Shown here: in pieces, positions 27,300 through 36,886 of the stretch
Layout of the letters: each line of letters opens with the position of its first letter
How positions within the stretch are numbered: position 1 is the first letter of the stretch
Source: Spirosoma lacussanchae
GTDB taxonomy: Bacteria > Bacteroidota > Bacteroidia > Cytophagales > Spirosomataceae
Assembly (NCBI RefSeq): GCF_005870035.1
Contig: NZ_SWJG01000001.1
Span: 2,343,639-2,407,638, forward strand
Reading direction: 5' to 3'
Length of the DNA: 64,000 nt
The notes under the pieces: model-generated
Database searches by the model: none
The model's input: only the letters and a program-made list of their open reading frames with translations
Told to the model about the DNA's origin: nothing
Translations under genes and position numbers: made by a program

Positions 27300-27432
27300 G
27301 CCAGAGAGTCTCCGGAGATGAGTTCAGGATTAGGTATAAAAAAGAGTAGTTGGCTCAGCGTCAGCTTGTACTGCGGCTAAAGATACTAATATGTCTATAA
27401 TTTTACTAGTGTAAAAACGGAAGAAGTATACC

Positions 27433-27462
27433 AACGGTAAACCTACTGTGTCAACGGTAAAA
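27433..27462 (-). promoter_or_regulatory. candidate LytTR-type direct repeats upstream of the kinase gene
   Basis: On the minus strand TTTACCGTTG occurs twice, identical over 10 bases, with a period of 20. ACCGTTGGT fits the published LytTR half-site pattern [TA][AC][CA]GTTN[AG][TG] fully; the other copy misses one position. The period is one base shorter than is usual for that family. Confidence 0.4.
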
Positions 27463-27497
27463 ACAAAGCCGTATGGTTACTGAACCATACGGCTTTA
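27458..27497 (-). terminator. terminator of cobA
   Basis: A 14-base stem (AAAGCCGTATGGTT and its complement, loop of four) is followed on the minus strand by TTTGTTTTT. Confidence 0.85.
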
Positions 27498-27515
27498 TAC
27501 TGTCGTGAAAGCAAT

Positions 27516-28274
27516 TTACTCCTGCGTCGGTAGCGCCAGTTGCTGAACCTGTTTATGCCAACCGGCCACCGGTAAACCCGCTACTTCGCCCAGTACAATG
27601 ACGGCCGGATTACCGATACCTTCCGTTTGTACCTGTTCCTGGATGGTCGATACCCGACCCGCTACCATTCGTTCATCGGGGGTCGTGCCGTTCTGGATGA
27701 TGGCGACTGGTAGTTCCGCTTTGCCGATGGATTCGTAGAGCGCTACTATTTTGGCAAGCTGGTGCATACCCATCAATACGATTACGGTAGCTGAGGACTG
27801 GGCCGCCAGCTGCATATCGCGGGAAAGCTGGCCGTCTTTTGTGGTACCGGTAACGACCCAGAAGCTCTCCGATACGCCCCGGTTCGTCAGCGGTACCCCG
27901 GCTGAGGCTGGAACCGAGTAACTACTCGAAATGCCGGGTACTATGGCGACATCCAGGCCGTGCTGGCTGGCGTAGTCGGCTTCTTCGTAACCCCGCCCAA
28001 ATACGAACGGATCTCCTCCTTTAAGTCGGACAACATGTCCGTACTGGCGGGCATAATGAACGATCAACGGATTGATGTCTTCCTGCATACAACTGTAAGC
28101 CCCTTTCCGCTTGCCTACGTATACCTTAAGGGCAGCCGGTTTGCAATAGTCGAGCAACTCCGGGGCGACCAGCGCATCATACATGATTACGTCGGCGGCC
28201 TGTAGCGCCTTGATGGCTTTCAGGGTAATCAGATCGGGATCGCCGGGACCCGCGCCAACCAGGGTAAGTTTCAT
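27516..28274 (-). CDS. cobA: uroporphyrinogen-III C-methyltransferase
   Basis: CobA/SUMT transfers two methyl groups from S-adenosylmethionine to uroporphyrinogen III, giving precorrin-2, the precursor of siroheme. The 252-residue enzyme has VGAGPGDPDLITLKA at the N-terminus, the SAM-binding LKGGDPFVFGRG (residues about 83-94) and VPGISSSYSVPASAGVPLTNRG. It is a single-domain CobA, without the oxidase/chelatase part of CysG. It lies 78 bases downstream of the siroheme-dependent reductase on the same strand, so the two probably form one operon. The ATG at 28274 replaces a longer GTG-started frame. Confidence 0.95.
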   Translation of the reverse strand: MKLTLVGAGPGDPDLITLKAIKALQAADVIMYDALVAPELLDYCKPAALKVYVGKRKGAYSCMQEDINPLIVHYARQYGHVVRLKGGDPFVFGRGYEEADYASQHGLDVAIVPGISSSYSVPASAGVPLTNRGVSESFWVVTGTTKDGQLSRDMQLAAQSSATVIVLMGMHQLAKIVALYESIGKAELPVAIIQNGTTPDERMVAGRVSTIQEQVQTEGIGNPAVIVLGEVAGLPVAGWHKQVQQLALPTQE

Positions 28275-28352
28275 ATCAATAAGGGACAAGGCTCGCGAAG
28301 AATCGACGGGCGAAGCGGATGCATCTGCCGGTCTGTTCGCGTACACGTTTAT

Positions 28353-30503
28353 TTAGCTGTCTTTAGCCTGAACCAGCTCCTGAAGTTCGGGCAAGCCTTC
28401 CCGCTCAATCTGGATGTCGCGGTAGGCTTGTACTGCCTTCAGGAAGATGTCGGCATCCGCCATAAACTGGGTGGCAAAGTCCTCGGAAGGCTCCTGCTTG
28501 TTGATGCTAAACACCCGACTTTTGAAATCGCCTTCGGCCGGGTGAAAGCCAGGCTCACCCGCAAACGTTTTGTCGAAGTCGCTGACAATACCGTGCTGGG
28601 TATTCGTGGGAATATCCCGGCTCATCAGCGCTGCTTTGGCACCGGTGATGAACACGTTGTAGGCGTGATATACGGCGTCGGCCCATCGGCTGTCGTGGTA
28701 CGCTTCCCGAGCCCATTCCATTTTTTCAGCCGCTTCGGTCAGCGTGGTAGCAACCAGGTCAATGAGCACACTGGCACACTCACCTACGCCAACTTCGGTA
28801 ACGTACTGTTCCGTATGATCCCAGTCAATGTAATCGGTGTCGACCAGGGTTTTTAGATCGGCCAGGGGTTTGAGCAACTGATAAAAATAATTTTTGCCCT
28901 GGCGTGCGTAGTAATCGCTATAGTACTCGCCGTCGAAACCATTGGCTTCATAGTCGCGCAGGAGTAGCCGGAGGGAGTCAGGTCCGCGTTTGGAAGGAAT
29001 TTTGATAACTTTATCCCCAATCAATCCTTCGCCCTTCCCGTTGAAGCCGCCACCCAGCAATACCTGCAGCGCTGGCAATACGTACGCTCCATTTTTCAGC
29101 GACGAGCCGTGGTACCCGATATTGGCTACCGAGTGCTGACCGCAGCCGTTCATACAGCCCGAAATCTTGATCTTGATATCGTCATTGAAGACCAGATCCG
29201 GGAATTCGTCGTGCATCATCTGCTCCAGAGCGCGGGTAATGCCGTAGCTGCTCGAGATGGCCAGGTTACAGGTGTCGGTCCCGGGGCAGGTCGTAATATC
29301 GGCGGTGGTGTCAAAACCGGGCGTGGCCAGTCCCAGGGGGGTGAGGGCCGTAAACACCGCCGGCAGGTCGGTGGGACGGATGTACCGAAGCAGATACCCC
29401 TGGTTTACAGTAACCCGGATGTCATCGGCTGCGTATTGCCTGACCACGTTGGCCAGTGCACGGGCCGTGTTTGAATCCATATCTCCCAGCAGTACCCGGA
29501 GTTGTACGGCATACCAGCCAGTTTGTTTCTGTGCAAAAACGTTGGTTTTGAACCAGGTGGCATAGGTCGGATTGGAAGCAAGCATGGCTTCGTGTGCCGA
29601 CAAATCAGGAGCGGGTAGTCCCTCCGGGAGCACGGGTGACTGCGCGGTGGTATCAATGGCGTAAACCTTGTTGCGAAGGGCGGGCGTTTCTTCATCCACT
29701 CGCCGAAGCAGCTCGTCCAGACCAATGTCGTTGAGGAGGTACTTCATACGAGCTTTGTGACGTTTGACGCGCTCTCCATACCGGTCGAATACCCGGATAA
29801 CCCCCTCAATGAAAGGAATGGTTCGGTCTTCTTCCAGGAACTCATAGGCGGTCTGAGCCGGAAAGGGCTGTGCCCCCAGGCCACCGCCCAGCATCACTTT
29901 GAATCCTCGTTTGCCATCCTGAAGGCGGGGAATCAGTCCTACGTCATGCATATAGCCGTAAGCTGAATCCTTTTCACTCGACGACAGGGATATCTTGAAC
30001 TTTCGACCCATATCCTGACAGATCGGATTCCGCAGAAAGTAGTCGAAAATGGCGTAGGCGTAGGGGGTTATGTCAAACGGCTCGTCGGGGTCTATGCCGG
30101 CGCGGGCCGATCCCGTTACGTTGCGTACCGTATTGCCACAGGCTTCTTTCAGGGTGATGCCCGCATCCTCAAGGTCGGCCCACAACTGGGGCGAATCGGC
30201 CAGTTTGACAAAATGAAGCTGGATATCCTGACGGGTTGTCGCGTGCAGATTACCGGTGGCATACTGATCCGACAGATCAGCAATCCGAATCAGCTGATTG
30301 GCGGTAATGCGGCCATGGGGCAGTTTGATCCGGATCATCTGCACGCCGGGCTGGCGCTGACCATACACGCCCCGCGTCAGTCGAAACTTCCGGAAGGCTT
30401 CGTCGGCAATATCCCCCGATTGGAACGAACGGATTCTCCGGTCCAGATCGAGGATGTCGCGTCGGGCGGCTGCGCTAACGTTGTCGGTGAGCTGAATAGA
30501 CAT
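28353..30503 (-). CDS. siroheme sulfite/nitrite reductase fused to a C-terminal HEPN-like domain
   Basis: The 716-residue protein carries two ferredoxin-like half domains and two 4Fe-4S/siroheme half domains of the sulfite/nitrite reductase family. The cluster ligands are Cys406 and Cys412 (TCPGTDTC) and Cys450 and Cys454 (SGCMNGCGQ). It reduces sulfite to sulfide or nitrite to ammonia in the cytosol with six electrons; the sequence does not settle which. Residues beyond about 560 (EWAREAYHDSRWADAVYHAY onward) form an extra helical domain resembling HEPN, absent from classical enzymes. cobA, supplying the siroheme precursor, follows. Confidence 0.92.
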   Translation of the reverse strand: MSIQLTDNVSAAARRDILDLDRRIRSFQSGDIADEAFRKFRLTRGVYGQRQPGVQMIRIKLPHGRITANQLIRIADLSDQYATGNLHATTRQDIQLHFVKLADSPQLWADLEDAGITLKEACGNTVRNVTGSARAGIDPDEPFDITPYAYAIFDYFLRNPICQDMGRKFKISLSSSEKDSAYGYMHDVGLIPRLQDGKRGFKVMLGGGLGAQPFPAQTAYEFLEEDRTIPFIEGVIRVFDRYGERVKRHKARMKYLLNDIGLDELLRRVDEETPALRNKVYAIDTTAQSPVLPEGLPAPDLSAHEAMLASNPTYATWFKTNVFAQKQTGWYAVQLRVLLGDMDSNTARALANVVRQYAADDIRVTVNQGYLLRYIRPTDLPAVFTALTPLGLATPGFDTTADITTCPGTDTCNLAISSSYGITRALEQMMHDEFPDLVFNDDIKIKISGCMNGCGQHSVANIGYHGSSLKNGAYVLPALQVLLGGGFNGKGEGLIGDKVIKIPSKRGPDSLRLLLRDYEANGFDGEYYSDYYARQGKNYFYQLLKPLADLKTLVDTDYIDWDHTEQYVTEVGVGECASVLIDLVATTLTEAAEKMEWAREAYHDSRWADAVYHAYNVFITGAKAALMSRDIPTNTQHGIVSDFDKTFAGEPGFHPAEGDFKSRVFSINKQEPSEDFATQFMADADIFLKAVQAYRDIQIEREGLPELQELVQAKDS

Positions 30504-30778
30504 AAGGTATATTGTCTATAGAATTAAAAGACTAATTAAATAAAACGAAACGCCGTTGATTGTCGGCGTGTGTCGGGTGAATGTGACCTACAATACTAAA
30601 TAAAATAGGAAGGGGTATGGTTCAGAACTCGCCCAACTATTGGTTATGGTCTATAAAAACTGGTTATCAGTGTCGCGATGCCGAAGGGTCACTGTAGCGG
30701 TAGATATGAGAAAACTAACGGTACATACGCACATAGTGAGCATAGCGCTCGATCCGGACCGACTGGCTGATCATCAGC

Positions 30779-31027
30779 TTAAAACACCTCGTTTCGTTCG
30801 CCGGTAGCCTGCCAGTCGGTGTCCATATCAGCAAATCGTTGGGCAACCCGATTCAGAAAGTCCGTATCCAGCATCTGAAGCACATCGGTACTGTCGGTAA
30901 CGTCCATTTCGCTTACCTTGTACGTTTGTTCGTAGGGCCCTGCCTCTATTTTGAGGATATATTTGCCATTCCAGGCGTAGAGGCCTATTCGAAACTGCGG
31001 GTGGGGAATGTCCTGGACGAAACGCAT
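30779..31027 (-). CDS. small conserved protein of unknown function
   Basis: The 82-residue product has no signal peptide or membrane helix. Alternating hydrophobic residues (FRIGLYAWNGKYILKIEAG) suggest a small beta-sheet followed by a helical C-terminus with several Asp. It looks like the small hypothetical proteins widespread in Bacteroidota, but I cannot name a family. It is divergent from the TPR lipoprotein gene, the two starts being 41 bases apart. Confidence 0.72.
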   Translation of the reverse strand: MRFVQDIPHPQFRIGLYAWNGKYILKIEAGPYEQTYKVSEMDVTDSTDVLQMLDTDFLNRVAQRFADMDTDWQATGERNEVF

Positions 31028-31068
31028 GTTGAGGGCTAATAAGCGTACTGTTTACGTAATACCAACCA

Positions 31069-32181
31069 ATGACGACGCAAATCAGTTTACCAATCGGTTC
31101 ATCAACTCAAAAAGGGCAGACGCCGAAGGAACAGATAGGACACCCGGCCCGGCTGCACTATTTACGATATACACTGTTCCTGCTCATACTAGCTGTCGGT
31201 TCTGGCTGCTCGGACAGTAACGCCGACGAAGCAGCTCAGTTTTTTCTGCGCGGAAACCTGCAACTCCAGAAGCGAGAATACCGGGAAGCCATACGCTATT
31301 ATACAGAAGCGCTCGATAAAAAGCCCGATTTTGCCGACGCGTACAATAACAGAGGCCTGGCGAAATATCGGAACGGTGATCGGGAAGGGGCCCTGGCCGA
31401 TTACAACCGCGCTATTGATACCGACCCTGACTTCGGCGCTACCTACCTGAACCGGGCTGAGGTGCGGCTCGAAACCGGCGATGCCGCCGGGAGTCTGGCC
31501 GATCTGCAACGGATCGAGCGGGAATACAAAGACTCTTCATTCTACCAGGTCCGACTTGCCGATAGTTACGTTCGACTCAACAAACCGGCCCCTGCCCAGG
31601 CCGCTTACGACCGGGCCGTACAACTCGATCCCAGAAATGCGGAAGCCCTCACCAACCGGGGTGCCCTGCTGTATAGCCAGAAAGCGTATGAACAGGCCGA
31701 ATCGGATATTCGTCAGGCGCTGCTGCTCAACCCCAGGCAGGATGCCGCTTTGAATAACCTTAGTCTGTTACTGGCCCGGGCTGAGAACTACACCGATGCG
31801 CTGACGTACGTGGAGCGGGCACTGCTGGTGCAGCCTAACCAACCTTATTACCTGAACAATAAAGCCTATCTGCTGCTGATGCTGAACCGGGGTGAAGAGG
31901 CCCTGCCGCTCGTGCAGGAATCGCTGCGGCTGGATCCTGATAATGCCTGGGCTCACCGAACAACGGGTATTTACTTCCTGAATCGGCGGGAAGCAGTAAA
32001 AGCACTGGCGTCTTTTCGGCAGGCCGAGCGACTGGATGCATCGGTTGATGACCTGTATTATTACCTCGGTCGGGCCGAGCAGGCGAGTGGCAACCGGCAA
32101 GCGGCCTGCGAAGCGTGGCAGCGGGGGGAATCGGCCGGGGATTTGCGGGCGGGCGCGGAACGTAGAAAACAATGTATTTGA
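31069..32181 (+). CDS. TPR-repeat lipoprotein
   Basis: The 370-residue product has an unusually long polar N-terminus (about 32 residues), then a hydrophobic stretch ending in a lipobox (AVGSGC, Cys47). About eight tetratricopeptide repeats fill the rest, for example FADAYNNRGLAKYRNGDREG and AEALTNRGALLYSQKAYEQA. TPR lipoproteins act as protein-interaction scaffolds in the envelope; the partner is unknown. A downstream ATG nearer the hydrophobic stretch is not available in frame, so the first ATG is kept. Confidence 0.85.
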   Translation: MTTQISLPIGSSTQKGQTPKEQIGHPARLHYLRYTLFLLILAVGSGCSDSNADEAAQFFLRGNLQLQKREYREAIRYYTEALDKKPDFADAYNNRGLAKYRNGDREGALADYNRAIDTDPDFGATYLNRAEVRLETGDAAGSLADLQRIEREYKDSSFYQVRLADSYVRLNKPAPAQAAYDRAVQLDPRNAEALTNRGALLYSQKAYEQAESDIRQALLLNPRQDAALNNLSLLLARAENYTDALTYVERALLVQPNQPYYLNNKAYLLLMLNRGEEALPLVQESLRLDPDNAWAHRTTGIYFLNRREAVKALASFRQAERLDASVDDLYYYLGRAEQASGNRQAACEAWQRGESAGDLRAGAERRKQCI

Positions 32182-32501
32182 TCTTTTTCGCACCAATTGG
32201 CTGGTCTTCAAACGGCTACGCAACAATACGGTCTCAGTCGGATGAACCAGCTGCGTTTATAGTTTCCAACGCTGTGTTTTCCTTGAAATAGAATTGTATT
32301 TGATCTGGAATAGGGGAGGGGACGTTGAGGGATTGATCAGGTATTTTACGTCGGGTTTGGATGGGGCTTTTACCGTCGTTTTGGGCCGTTTTACCGGTAT
32401 TGTTTCCTTTTGATGCGAAAAATTTGTATATTTGTCTATACAGCGGCTCATGCGCAGGGTGTGGGCCGGAATAGTAATTTTCTGCGAAATATACTGAACA
32501 C
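32182..32501. other. intergenic region upstream of gyrA
   Basis: No gene is supported. The last 75 bases hold the gyrA promoter. The middle is rich in short G and T runs (GGGGAGGGG and TTTTACCG twice) without a clear hairpin. Confidence 0.6.
32427..32434 (+). promoter_or_regulatory. -7 element of gyrA
   Basis: TATATTTG is an exact TAnnTTTG match 68 bases before the ATG. The nearest TTG elements are 14 and 24 bases upstream, neither ideal. Confidence 0.6.
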
Positions 32502-35015
32502 ATGGCGGAAGAAAATCCCGACCTCGAATCACCCAGTAACATCATTCCCATTAACATTGAGGACGAAATGCGTGGTGCCTACATCGACTATTCGATGTCG
32601 GTTATCATTTCGCGTGCTCTGCCCGACGTTCGTGACGGTCTGAAACCGGTGCATCGCCGGGTTCTGTTTGGTATGGCGGAACTGGGAGTCAATTACAATA
32701 AGCCACACAAGAAATCGGCCCGTATCGTCGGAGAGGTACTTGGTAAGTACCACCCGCACGGTGACTCGTCGGTATACGATACCATGGTCCGGATGGCCCA
32801 GGACTGGTCGCTGCGGTATCCACTCGTCGATGGTCAGGGCAACTTCGGTTCTATCGACGGCGATTCGCCGGCCGCTATGCGGTATACGGAGGCTCGCCTG
32901 AAGCGAATTGCCGATGAGATCCTGTCGGATATATACAAAGAAACGGTCGATTTTCAGCCCAACTTCGACGATTCGCTGGAAGAGCCGAGCGTTATGCCGG
33001 CCAAACTACCAAACCTGCTGCTGAACGGTTCGTCAGGGATCGCTGTCGGGATGGCTACTAACATGGCTCCGCACAACCTGACCGAAGTGGTAGACGGAAT
33101 TATTGCGTATCTGGACGATCAGGATATCTCGATCGAAGACCTGATGCAGCACGTCAAAGCCCCTGACTTCCCGACGGGAGCTACCATTTACGGCATGGAA
33201 GGGGTGAAGTCGGCTTATAAAACCGGCCGGGGCCGCGTAGTGATGCGGGCCAATGCCACGATTGAAGAGAATCGGGGCAAAACCCAGATCATCGTCTCCG
33301 ATGTACCCTACATGGTCAATAAGGCGGTTATGCTCGAGAAAACCGCTGAGTTGATCAACGATAAAAAAATCGAGGGAATTAGTGCTTTCCGTGACGAGTC
33401 GGACCGGGATGGCCTTCGGGTGGTGTATGACCTGCGGAAAGATGCTATCCCCAACGTAGTACTCAACAACCTCTATAAACACACAGCCCTGCAGTCGTCG
33501 TTCAGCATCAACAACGTAGCCCTCGTAAAAGGACGGCCTATGTTGCTGAATCTGAAGGATATGATGCGGTATTATGTCGAACACCGTTTCGAGGTGGTAA
33601 CCCGTCGGACTCAATACGAACTGCGTGAAGCCGAAAAACGGGCTCACATTCTGGAGGGCTTGCTGATTGCGCTCGACAACATCGACGCGGTGATTGACCT
33701 GATTCGTTCCTCGCGCGATCCCGAAATTGCCCGTACGAGTCTGATGGAGCGTTTCTCGCTGAGTGATGTGCAGGCGAAGGCTATTCTGGAAATGCGGTTG
33801 CAGCGGCTGACCGGTCTGGAGCGGGATAAGCTCCAGGCCGAGTACGATGAGCTGATGCAGGAGATTGCCGGTCTCAAAGAGATTCTGGCCAGTGAAGATC
33901 GCAAGCGTCAGGTTATCAAAGAAGAGCTGCTCGATATCCGGGCTCGTTATGGGGATCCTCGCCGTACCGAAATCAACCCGCTGGGCGACGGAAATATCAG
34001 CGACCTGTCCCTGATTGCCGATGATGACATGGTCATCACCATTTCGCACGAAGGGTACATCAAACGGACGCCAACGACCGAGTACCGCTCACAGAGCCGG
34101 GGAGGGGTGGGTGCCAAAGCCGCCGTGACCAAGGAAGAAGACTTTACCGAGCATCTCTTCACGGCCACGATGCACAATACCCTGCTGGCGTTTACCCAGA
34201 AAGGCAGACTGTACTGGCTACCGGTATACGAACTGCCCGAAGGATCGCGTACGTCGAAAGGACGGCCGCTGGCTAACTTTATCAATATCGAATCGGACGA
34301 TAAGGTGCGCGCGGTAATCAACGTGACCGATTTGAAGAACGAGGACTATATCAATAATAATTACATTGTGATGTGTACGCGGCAGGGCACGATTAAAAAG
34401 ACCATGCTCGAAGCGTACTCGCGGCCCCGCCAGAACGGTATCATCGCCATCACCATTGATGAGGACGATCAACTGATCGGTGTTTGTATGACCAATGGCG
34501 ATAACGATATCGTAATTGCGTCAAGTGCTGGCAAAGCGGTTCGTTTCCACGAAAGCCGGGTACGGCCCATGGGACGTACGGCTACCGGTGTGCGTGGTAT
34601 CTCGCTCGACGATGAGGATACGACCGATCACGTGGTGGGTATGGTCTGCATCGGTTCTACCGAGGCCCAGCTGCTGGTGGTTTCGGAGAAGGGCTACGGA
34701 AAGCGTTCCGAAATCGATGAGTACCGGATTACTAACCGGGGCGCGAAAGGAGTAGGCACCCTCAAGGTTACGGAGAAAGTAGGCCGACTGGTTGCGATCC
34801 TCGATGTAGCAGATAACGACGATTTGATGATCATCAACAAATCAGGTATCGCTATTCGTACTCCGGTGTCCGACATTAGTGTGATCGGTCGGAATACCCA
34901 GGGAGTGCGGCTGATCAGTCTGCGTGACGGCGATGCCATTTCGTCTGTAACCAAGATCAAGCAGGAAGAAGGCGAGGAGGAAGCGGCCGTACAGGTAGCG
35001 GAAGCCTCTGAATAA
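32502..35015 (+). CDS. gyrA: DNA gyrase subunit A
   Basis: GyrA cuts and rejoins DNA in the gyrase A2B2 complex that introduces negative supercoils. The 837-residue protein has the breakage-reunion domain with catalytic Tyr128 ([10 protein letters not shown]) and a C-terminal beta-pinwheel. A degenerate GyrA box (QSRGGVG, about residue 530) favours GyrA over ParC. In the quinolone region the positions equivalent to E. coli Ser83 and Asp87 are Ser89 and Asp93 ([10 protein letters not shown]), the susceptible residues. The C-terminal tail is acidic, as in other gyrases. A long hairpin follows the gene. Confidence 0.97.
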   Translation: MAEENPDLESPSNIIPINIEDEMRGAYIDYSMSVIISRALPDVRDGLKPVHRRVLFGMAELGVNYNKPHKKSARIVGEVLGKYHPHGDSSVYDTMVRMAQDWSLRYPLVDGQGNFGSIDGDSPAAMRYTEARLKRIADEILSDIYKETVDFQPNFDDSLEEPSVMPAKLPNLLLNGSSGIAVGMATNMAPHNLTEVVDGIIAYLDDQDISIEDLMQHVKAPDFPTGATIYGMEGVKSAYKTGRGRVVMRANATIEENRGKTQIIVSDVPYMVNKAVMLEKTAELINDKKIEGISAFRDESDRDGLRVVYDLRKDAIPNVVLNNLYKHTALQSSFSINNVALVKGRPMLLNLKDMMRYYVEHRFEVVTRRTQYELREAEKRAHILEGLLIALDNIDAVIDLIRSSRDPEIARTSLMERFSLSDVQAKAILEMRLQRLTGLERDKLQAEYDELMQEIAGLKEILASEDRKRQVIKEELLDIRARYGDPRRTEINPLGDGNISDLSLIADDDMVITISHEGYIKRTPTTEYRSQSRGGVGAKAAVTKEEDFTEHLFTATMHNTLLAFTQKGRLYWLPVYELPEGSRTSKGRPLANFINIESDDKVRAVINVTDLKNEDYINNNYIVMCTRQGTIKKTMLEAYSRPRQNGIIAITIDEDDQLIGVCMTNGDNDIVIASSAGKAVRFHESRVRPMGRTATGVRGISLDDEDTTDHVVGMVCIGSTEAQLLVVSEKGYGKRSEIDEYRITNRGAKGVGTLKVTEKVGRLVAILDVADNDDLMIINKSGIAIRTPVSDISVIGRNTQGVRLISLRDGDAISSVTKIKQEEGEEEAAVQVAEASE

Positions 35016-35040
35016 TTGTATAATTTCCCGGTATAAGTTT

Positions 35041-35090
35041 GTTTGAGCCGCTGGTTCTGGTTGTAATCAATCAGGACCAGCGGCTCAAAC
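35041..35090 (+). terminator. hairpin after gyrA
   Basis: A 19-base stem (starting GTTTGAGCCGCTGG, one G-T pair) with a 12-base loop lies 25 bases after the stop. No strong T-run follows. Confidence 0.65.
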
Positions 35091-35166
35091 AATTCCTGCC
35101 CGTCTATGCTTATACGGATTGATTCCGTAATTTCGTTTCTGAAACAAAAACAATCCCAATTAACAC

Positions 35167-36627
35167 ATGAAATCAATCTATTTCGTGCTGATGGTTTGCT
35201 TTCTCGCTTTTGGTACGCGGGTGCAGGCTCAGCAACAAGGACAGGGAGCTGCATCGGTACTCGATCAGGCTGCTATGGATGCCGTGAAGAAGGACAAGGA
35301 AAAGAGTGATAAAGATATCACGGATGCAAAAGCTTCGGCCAAGGCATCGACCTGGATGGACCGGGCCAAAACCTACCAGAGCATAGCCGGACAATACATT
35401 CGGTTAGATTCTATGGCAGCAACGAAAGCCCAAGAGGCATACACCAAGGTAGTTGAACTTGACAAGGACAAAAAAGGTGGTCCGGGTCGTCTGGCTAAAG
35501 AAGCCCAGGAGGCTATGAAGAGTCAGGCTATGTATGGCGCTTTCATGCAGCAGGGGGTAGCTAAGTTTCAGAACAAGAATTATGCTGAAGCGATGAAGTC
35601 GATGATTATTGCCGGAGAAATCACGCCAACCGACACGCTGGCTCCGCTCTACACGGCTATTGCTGCTCAGCAGATCAAAGACAATGCTACTGCCAAAACG
35701 CAGTTGGAAAAATACATGACCGCCGGCGGTAAGGATGCTACCATCTACGGCTCGCTGGCCATGCTGTACCGCGCCGATAACGAGATTGACAAAGCACTGG
35801 CTACCTTGGATAAAGGTATTGCTATGGCGCCTACCAACAAGGATCTGTCCAATGAACGGATCAACATTATGTTGGCGACTAACCGGATCGACGAAGCTAT
35901 TGAAGGCTACAAGCAACTGGTACAGCGGGAGCCAAACAACGCGCAGAATATCGCTAACCTGGGTATTCTGTACGACAATGCAGCTAACGGGATGCAGACC
36001 GAAATCCGTAAACTGTCGGAAGAGACCAAAAAAGGGGGCGACATTTCGAAGAAACTGGCAGCCCAGAAAGACGCACTGGACGCAATCAATGGTGAGATTA
36101 CCCGGCTTACGGCTAAGGTAAAGAAAGAGCCCAAAAATGCCGATGCCAAGCGTCAGCTAGCCGACGTAACCAAGCGTCAGGCTGATACGAAAGCCGCTCT
36201 GGCGCAATTGGAAACGCAGGCTAAAGAAGAGGCTGCTAAAAGCTCAAGCACCGCCGGTAACGAAGCGAAGCTGGCCGACCTGATGAAGAAGAATGCCGAT
36301 CAGCGGGCATTGGCAAAAGAGAGCTACATGAAAGCACTCGCCATCGATCCGGCTAACTACGATGCCAACTTCAACTTAGGTGTGGCTTATTTCAACGACG
36401 GGGTTGAAATGAAGAAAGCCGTTGATGGTATGGACATGGCTGAGTACAACAAGCGTGGTAAAGAAGTTGATGGCCGAGTTTGTGGTAAATTCAAGCAGGC
36501 TCTTCCATATTTCCAGAAAGCCAAAAGCGTGAAGGAAGAAGCCGATCTGGTTGAAAACCTGACCAACTTGGAGAATATCCTGAAACAGTACGAAGAGCGT
36601 AAGATCGTTTGCGTAGAAAGTAAATAA
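35167..36627 (+). CDS. secreted TPR protein with coiled-coil insert
   Basis: The 486-residue product has a signal peptide (cleavage after VQA, about residue 21). It has tetratricopeptide repeats in the N-terminal half (for example KDATIYGSLAMLYRADNEID) and one more near the C-terminus (ANYDANFNLGVAYFNDGVEM). Between them is a Lys/Glu/Ala-rich coiled-coil segment (about 280-365). It is probably periplasmic and should bind other proteins. The region between gyrA and this gene holds only the gyrA hairpin and a one-mismatch -7 element (TAATTTCG, 35128-35135). Confidence 0.84.
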   Translation: MKSIYFVLMVCFLAFGTRVQAQQQGQGAASVLDQAAMDAVKKDKEKSDKDITDAKASAKASTWMDRAKTYQSIAGQYIRLDSMAATKAQEAYTKVVELDKDKKGGPGRLAKEAQEAMKSQAMYGAFMQQGVAKFQNKNYAEAMKSMIIAGEITPTDTLAPLYTAIAAQQIKDNATAKTQLEKYMTAGGKDATIYGSLAMLYRADNEIDKALATLDKGIAMAPTNKDLSNERINIMLATNRIDEAIEGYKQLVQREPNNAQNIANLGILYDNAANGMQTEIRKLSEETKKGGDISKKLAAQKDALDAINGEITRLTAKVKKEPKNADAKRQLADVTKRQADTKAALAQLETQAKEEAAKSSSTAGNEAKLADLMKKNADQRALAKESYMKALAIDPANYDANFNLGVAYFNDGVEMKKAVDGMDMAEYNKRGKEVDGRVCGKFKQALPYFQKAKSVKEEADLVENLTNLENILKQYEERKIVCVESK

Positions 36628-36638
36628 GCTGGAATAGG

Positions 36639-36665
36639 TAAGGGCTGGTTAATCACCAGCCCTTA
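36639..36665 (+). terminator. terminator after the secreted TPR gene
   Basis: An 11-base stem (TAAGGGCTGGT and its complement, loop of five) lies 11 bases after the stop, followed by only a short T stretch. Confidence 0.7.
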
Positions 36666-36678
36666 TTAAGTGATTCTT

Positions 36679-36706
36679 ACTTAACATAATATAAATTATA
36701 CAACAA
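36679..36706. other. AT-rich, dif-like tract next to the DnaA-box cluster
   Basis: This 28-base tract has the layout of a XerC/XerD site: left arm ending CATAA, a six-base centre TATAAA and a right arm beginning TTAT. Compared from memory with the B. subtilis and E. coli dif sites it agrees at about 16-17 of 28 positions. It could equally be the unwinding element of an origin. Confidence 0.3.
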
Positions 36707-36718
36707 AATAATAGGCTG

Positions 36719-36749
36719 TAATCCACAGCCTATCCACAAGTTATCCACG
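36719..36749 (+). other. three phased DnaA-box-like sites, candidate origin of replication
   Basis: TAATCCACA (36719-36727), CTATCCACA (36730-36738) and TTATCCACG (36741-36749) each match the DnaA box TTATCCACA at eight of nine positions. They point the same way and are spaced exactly 11 bases apart. The bases immediately left read AATAATAGG, giving two DnaA-trio-like triplets (TAA, TAG), and beyond them is an AT-rich tract. The third box runs into the palindrome TCCACGTGGA. Confidence 0.5.
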
Positions 36750-36886
36750 TGGAACGTTAATGTACTGCTTTACAAAGACTTAAGATTTTTTAAGTCAAAA
36801 ATGCCCCTGAAAGCTAATGGAGGCCGTTTTTGAGATTCTAATAAAGGGTTACTACAAGCCGAAGCGGAAGAATACATTAGAATACA

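Noticed and set aside
30504-30778. Riboswitch or other leader upstream of the sulfite/nitrite reductase
   Set aside because: No conserved riboswitch core or strong structured region was visible.
33033-34049. Long minus-strand frame (338 codons) opposite gyrA
   Set aside because: Antisense shadow of gyrA with no family similarity.
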